DNA of 64,000 nt, from the NCBI GenBank assembly GCA_032716605.1, contig CM064481.1, positions 21,942,811 to 22,006,810 on the forward strand, written 5' to 3'. This document shows positions 61,500 to 64,000 of the stretch, piece by piece (position 1 is the stretch's first letter; each line of letters opens with the position of its first letter). Source of the stretch: Paralithodes platypus. Lineage: Eukaryota; Arthropoda; Malacostraca; Decapoda; Lithodidae. Both the position numbers and the translations under genes were made by a program. A model generated the notes under the pieces. The model did no database searches, was not told the DNA's origin, and saw nothing but the letters and a program-made list of their open reading frames with translations.

Positions 61500-63030
61500 A
61501 TTGTTTATTTTAATTAAAATGGTAGGAAGTATGACCCAGCCTAGAGTATGACAAAGTTTAGGGTACTGGGTAAAATAATATTTGTTTCTCTTACTGGGAC
61601 CTGGCATTGTCCTTGTCCCAGTATGGCACAGCCTTGAATCACCTGGCACCCTTATGGTGGTGGTGGTATGGTGTTACCCGAGAATATTGGTATTCTGGAT
61701 TGACCCCCACATTTTTTTTTTTTTTTTTTAACTGATTAGAAAAACTTACTTGTTTAAGCTCTCGCACTTATCTTAATTCTGTTAGGTTAGTTAACGGGGT
61801 CTGACTTCTTTATTAAAATCTGACCTAACCTAGAGTACCCAGTAATAATTTCTAGTTAAATTTTTATATTGGGATTTGGTTTGTTTTTCAAAATTAAAGT
61901 TTGGGTCCCCTTAGGGTACCCGGTGGAATTTTTTTAGGCTAGGCCTAGGGTAACCGAGACTTTCAAAAGAATTTTGTTGTGATATATGCTGTCGTCTTGA
62001 CAGTCGTTGGAGTACTTGGTAAACTGGCTTACTGGAGCCTGGCCGATTTTATGGTATTATGTTACGACCCGGTTGCATTGTGTTATAATACCACTCGGTA
62101 TTATAATACTTGGGTAGATGGCCGTAGTCTGTATGTATTCGGGTTTGACTTTATGTTTGTATGGTATTATTGTATCCAATGAACATGTACTAATCAGGTC
62201 AGTTTAATATCAAATAAAACATAAAAGAAGGTTACAGGCGGCATTTCCTAAAGGAAAGGTGTTAACGCCTTTAAGTTTCATAGAACAGTTGGTGTAACAC
62301 AGGAATAAACTATCCATTCAGTTTATATATTCCAGGGAAATGAAACATTCATTATCACCCAAATTTATTAATATGTAGGCCTACATATTCATGGCCTTAG
62401 GTAATGTTACCAAAAAATATTTATACTCAAGGCCTAGATCTAATCCCTGAGATTTTGGAGTATATTGGAAACCTTATTGCATTCATAGTGTTTCCTCTTA
62501 AAAATTAATTAATGTTCCTGGGTAGCCTAGGCTTACTTTAGTCTAGGGAACGATTATCACATGACCTTAATACTTGAGGTTGTATGGTGGTAGGCCTATG
62601 TTATTATTGTATTTCCGGCCCATCTGGGTACTCGGGACTTTCGCCATAGGCTACTCGGTAGTCCTGGTAACCGGGCCTTATTGATATAAGGCCACGGGAA
62701 CTCGGGAACTTGAGGTTGTATGGTGGTATGTTATTATTGTATTTCCGGTCCATCTGGGTACCCGGGACTTTTCGCCATACTCGGCAGTCCTGGTAACCGG
62801 GCCTTGGTAACCGGGCCTTATTGAGATAAGGACTCGGGAACTGCGGGAACTTGAGGTTGTATGGTATTCCAGTATCGCGGCTCGCCCGCATACTGGGCAC
62901 TCGGGACTGTCACCATATGTGGCAGACTGGCAGTCCCGCACTCGGGACTGTCACCATATCTGGCAGTCCCGGTGTCCGGGCCTTGGAACCGGACCTTTTG
63001 AGACAGGGCCTAGGGTAGGGTATTTGGAAA
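61500..63030. repeat. Minisatellite-like CCCGGG/CCGGGCC region of family 2 leader
   Basis: It is related to 8621-10045: ATGACAAAGTTTAGGGTAC, TGGCACAGCC, GGTAACCGGGCCTTATTGA. Two ~115-bp duplicates lie at ~62580-62700 and ~62710-62840 (ATTTCCGGCCCATCTGGGTA). A further GCACTCGGGACTGTCACCAT pair lies at 62895-62950. There is no coding gene. Confidence 0.65.
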
Positions 63031-63265
63031 ATTAACAGCATGTCGTATTTGATTCTTACATCATAGTGGGATACAGTATATTCAAATATGATATTATTAT
63101 GGGTACTCTTGATACCCTTGGAAAACAAAAAGGATATAGGAGTGCTTGAATAATGTTAAAGTGAAATAAAGCTGTATTCACTTTTAAAGGAAAACTTGGA
63201 AGTAAATACTGAAAGTATCGTAGTGAATTGTGGAGTGAAGCATTGAATGGAAATAGGTTAAAATT

Positions 63266-63652
63266 TTCTGGAAATTAGGCTTAGGAAATTTTGATCCTAA
63301 GTAAAAATATTACGGTGGCCTGAAAAATAACCCCTGGCTAGGGCACGACCAGGGGCTACCTGTCAGGAATTATAGATATATGAATCTTATACTTACCTAT
63401 AATTCCACTCTTAAGGGAATATCTGTCATGGTATCATGTTAAAACACAACCAGCACAGAACAAATTAGGCTTAGGAAATTTGTACCTAAGTACAAATCTT
63501 ACGGTGGCTTGAAAAACAACCTCTGGTTTAGGCACAACCGAGGTTTGTCTGTCAGGGCTCACAGGTATAAGCTGATGACACTCGCATATAATTCAACACT
63601 TAAGTCAGTATCTATCAAGCTACAATGTTAATACACACTATCACAGAACAAA
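63266..63652 (-). repeat. Two ~193-bp leader units with paired hairpins (family 2 DIRS)
   Basis: The units begin AAATTAGGCTTAGGAAATTT at ~63266 and ~63461. Each has a CTTAGG...CCTAAG stem and then a longer hairpin: CCCCTGG (63331-63337) with CCAGGGG (63349-63355), and in the second unit AACCTC-T-GGTT (63518-63528) with AACCGAGGTT (63536-63545). Loops are similar (GGGCACGA, AGGCAC). The fragment at 17965-17990 of copy 1 has the matching CCCCTGG / CCATGGGG. Confidence 0.75.
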
Positions 63653-64000
63653 AGACACTGCCGCTAAGGAGCCGAGGTTCGTATGATACGACATACAGAA
63701 ATAAACACAATAAATTGAGGCTTTAGAAAGTGAAAGTGGCTCTGATGACACGCCCACCGACCAGCCCAGACTATGAAGTCCTTACTTACAGGATTACAAG
63801 TGAAATTGGTCCAAACAAACACATTCCTAAACGCGTATATGATTTCAACTGCACTATATATTCACTATGGACCAAAACTGACGCGCTCAAGAGGGGCTAT
63901 GTAACCCTGAGCATGAGGTAAGGACTCGCACGTCTACCTTGGCTGGCTCGGTGGGCGAGAGAGAAGGTTCCTGGGAGGAACAGCCAACTAGCAGGTGTAT
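63653..64000 (-). repeat. Family 2 DIRS leader and start of 5' ITR, cut by the window edge
   Basis: It aligns with 19945-20250. The last ~43 bp (GAGAAGGTTCCTGGGAGGAA, CAGCCAACTAGCAGGTGTAT) are the inverse of 55838-55880, that is, the inner end of this element's ITR. The rest of the ITR lies beyond 64000. Confidence 0.78.

Overview
The window looks like eukaryotic, animal DNA. It holds AT-rich, repeat-dominated sequence with no operons or bacterial signals, tRNA-derived SINEs, long satellites, and many nested transposable elements. The abundance of DIRS-like tyrosine-recombinase retrotransposons, Ty3/Gypsy pol, RTE-like and CR1-like LINEs, piggyBac and Tigger elements would fit an arthropod with a large genome; a decapod crustacean is my best guess, but nothing here proves it. 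The only plausible non-transposon gene is a C2H2 zinc-finger gene at 53.8-55.1 kb, and it carries a 2-nt frameshift. Layout: 0-4.2 kb is the 3' half of a Ty3/Gypsy element with integrase before reverse transcriptase (Gmr1-like order) and a 1.7-kb LTR, inserted in a minus-strand CR1-like LINE (4.2-5.5 kb). 5.5-20.5 kb is the wreck of a minus-strand DIRS-like element (family 2): a decayed gag carrying a piggyBac MITE, then a long 5' region swollen by minisatellites, RTE-like LINE insertions (one tandemly duplicated), an ~86-copy 31-bp satellite and a 46-bp satellite. 20.5-25 kb holds a plus-strand DIRS RNase H/recombinase fragment, two MITEs, a LINE fragment and the 3' end of a third DIRS family. 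25.2-27.0 kb is a long CR1-like LINE ORF whose catalytic box reads YAND. 27.0-33.4 kb is a head-on junction of two DIRS fragments; the minus-strand one (copy A) keeps its 5' inverted terminal repeat (ITR), 5' leader and a full-length gag with one stop codon. 33.4-34.9 kb is a truncated LTR and a LINE tail. 34.9-38.7 kb is a complete piggyBac element. 38.7-42.4 kb is DIRS copy C with its recombinase, an 11-copy 77-bp satellite, and its internal complementary region (ICR). 42.4-44.0 kb has a SINE and another family 3 end. 43.96-53.59 kb is DIRS copy B, which has both termini and an ICR but has lost its coding core, and which hosts a 2.66-kb Tigger element and a SINE dimer. 55.5 kb to the window end is a second, degenerate minus-strand family 2 DIRS element. 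The two family 2 elements (5.5-20.5 and 55.5-64 kb) and the family 1 copies A, B and C act as each other's empty-site controls. They date the piggyBac MITE, Tigger and SINE insertions precisely at TTAA, TA and a defined UTR position. The observations I rate highest are the complete ITR/ICR architecture of copy B, the hairpin-bearing tandem units in the 5' leaders of two DIRS families (with compensatory base changes in family 2), the birth of a satellite from a DIRS 3' region, and the IN-before-RT Gypsy element. All boundaries were read by eye, so coordinates without a target-site duplication are approximate to about 10-30 bp.
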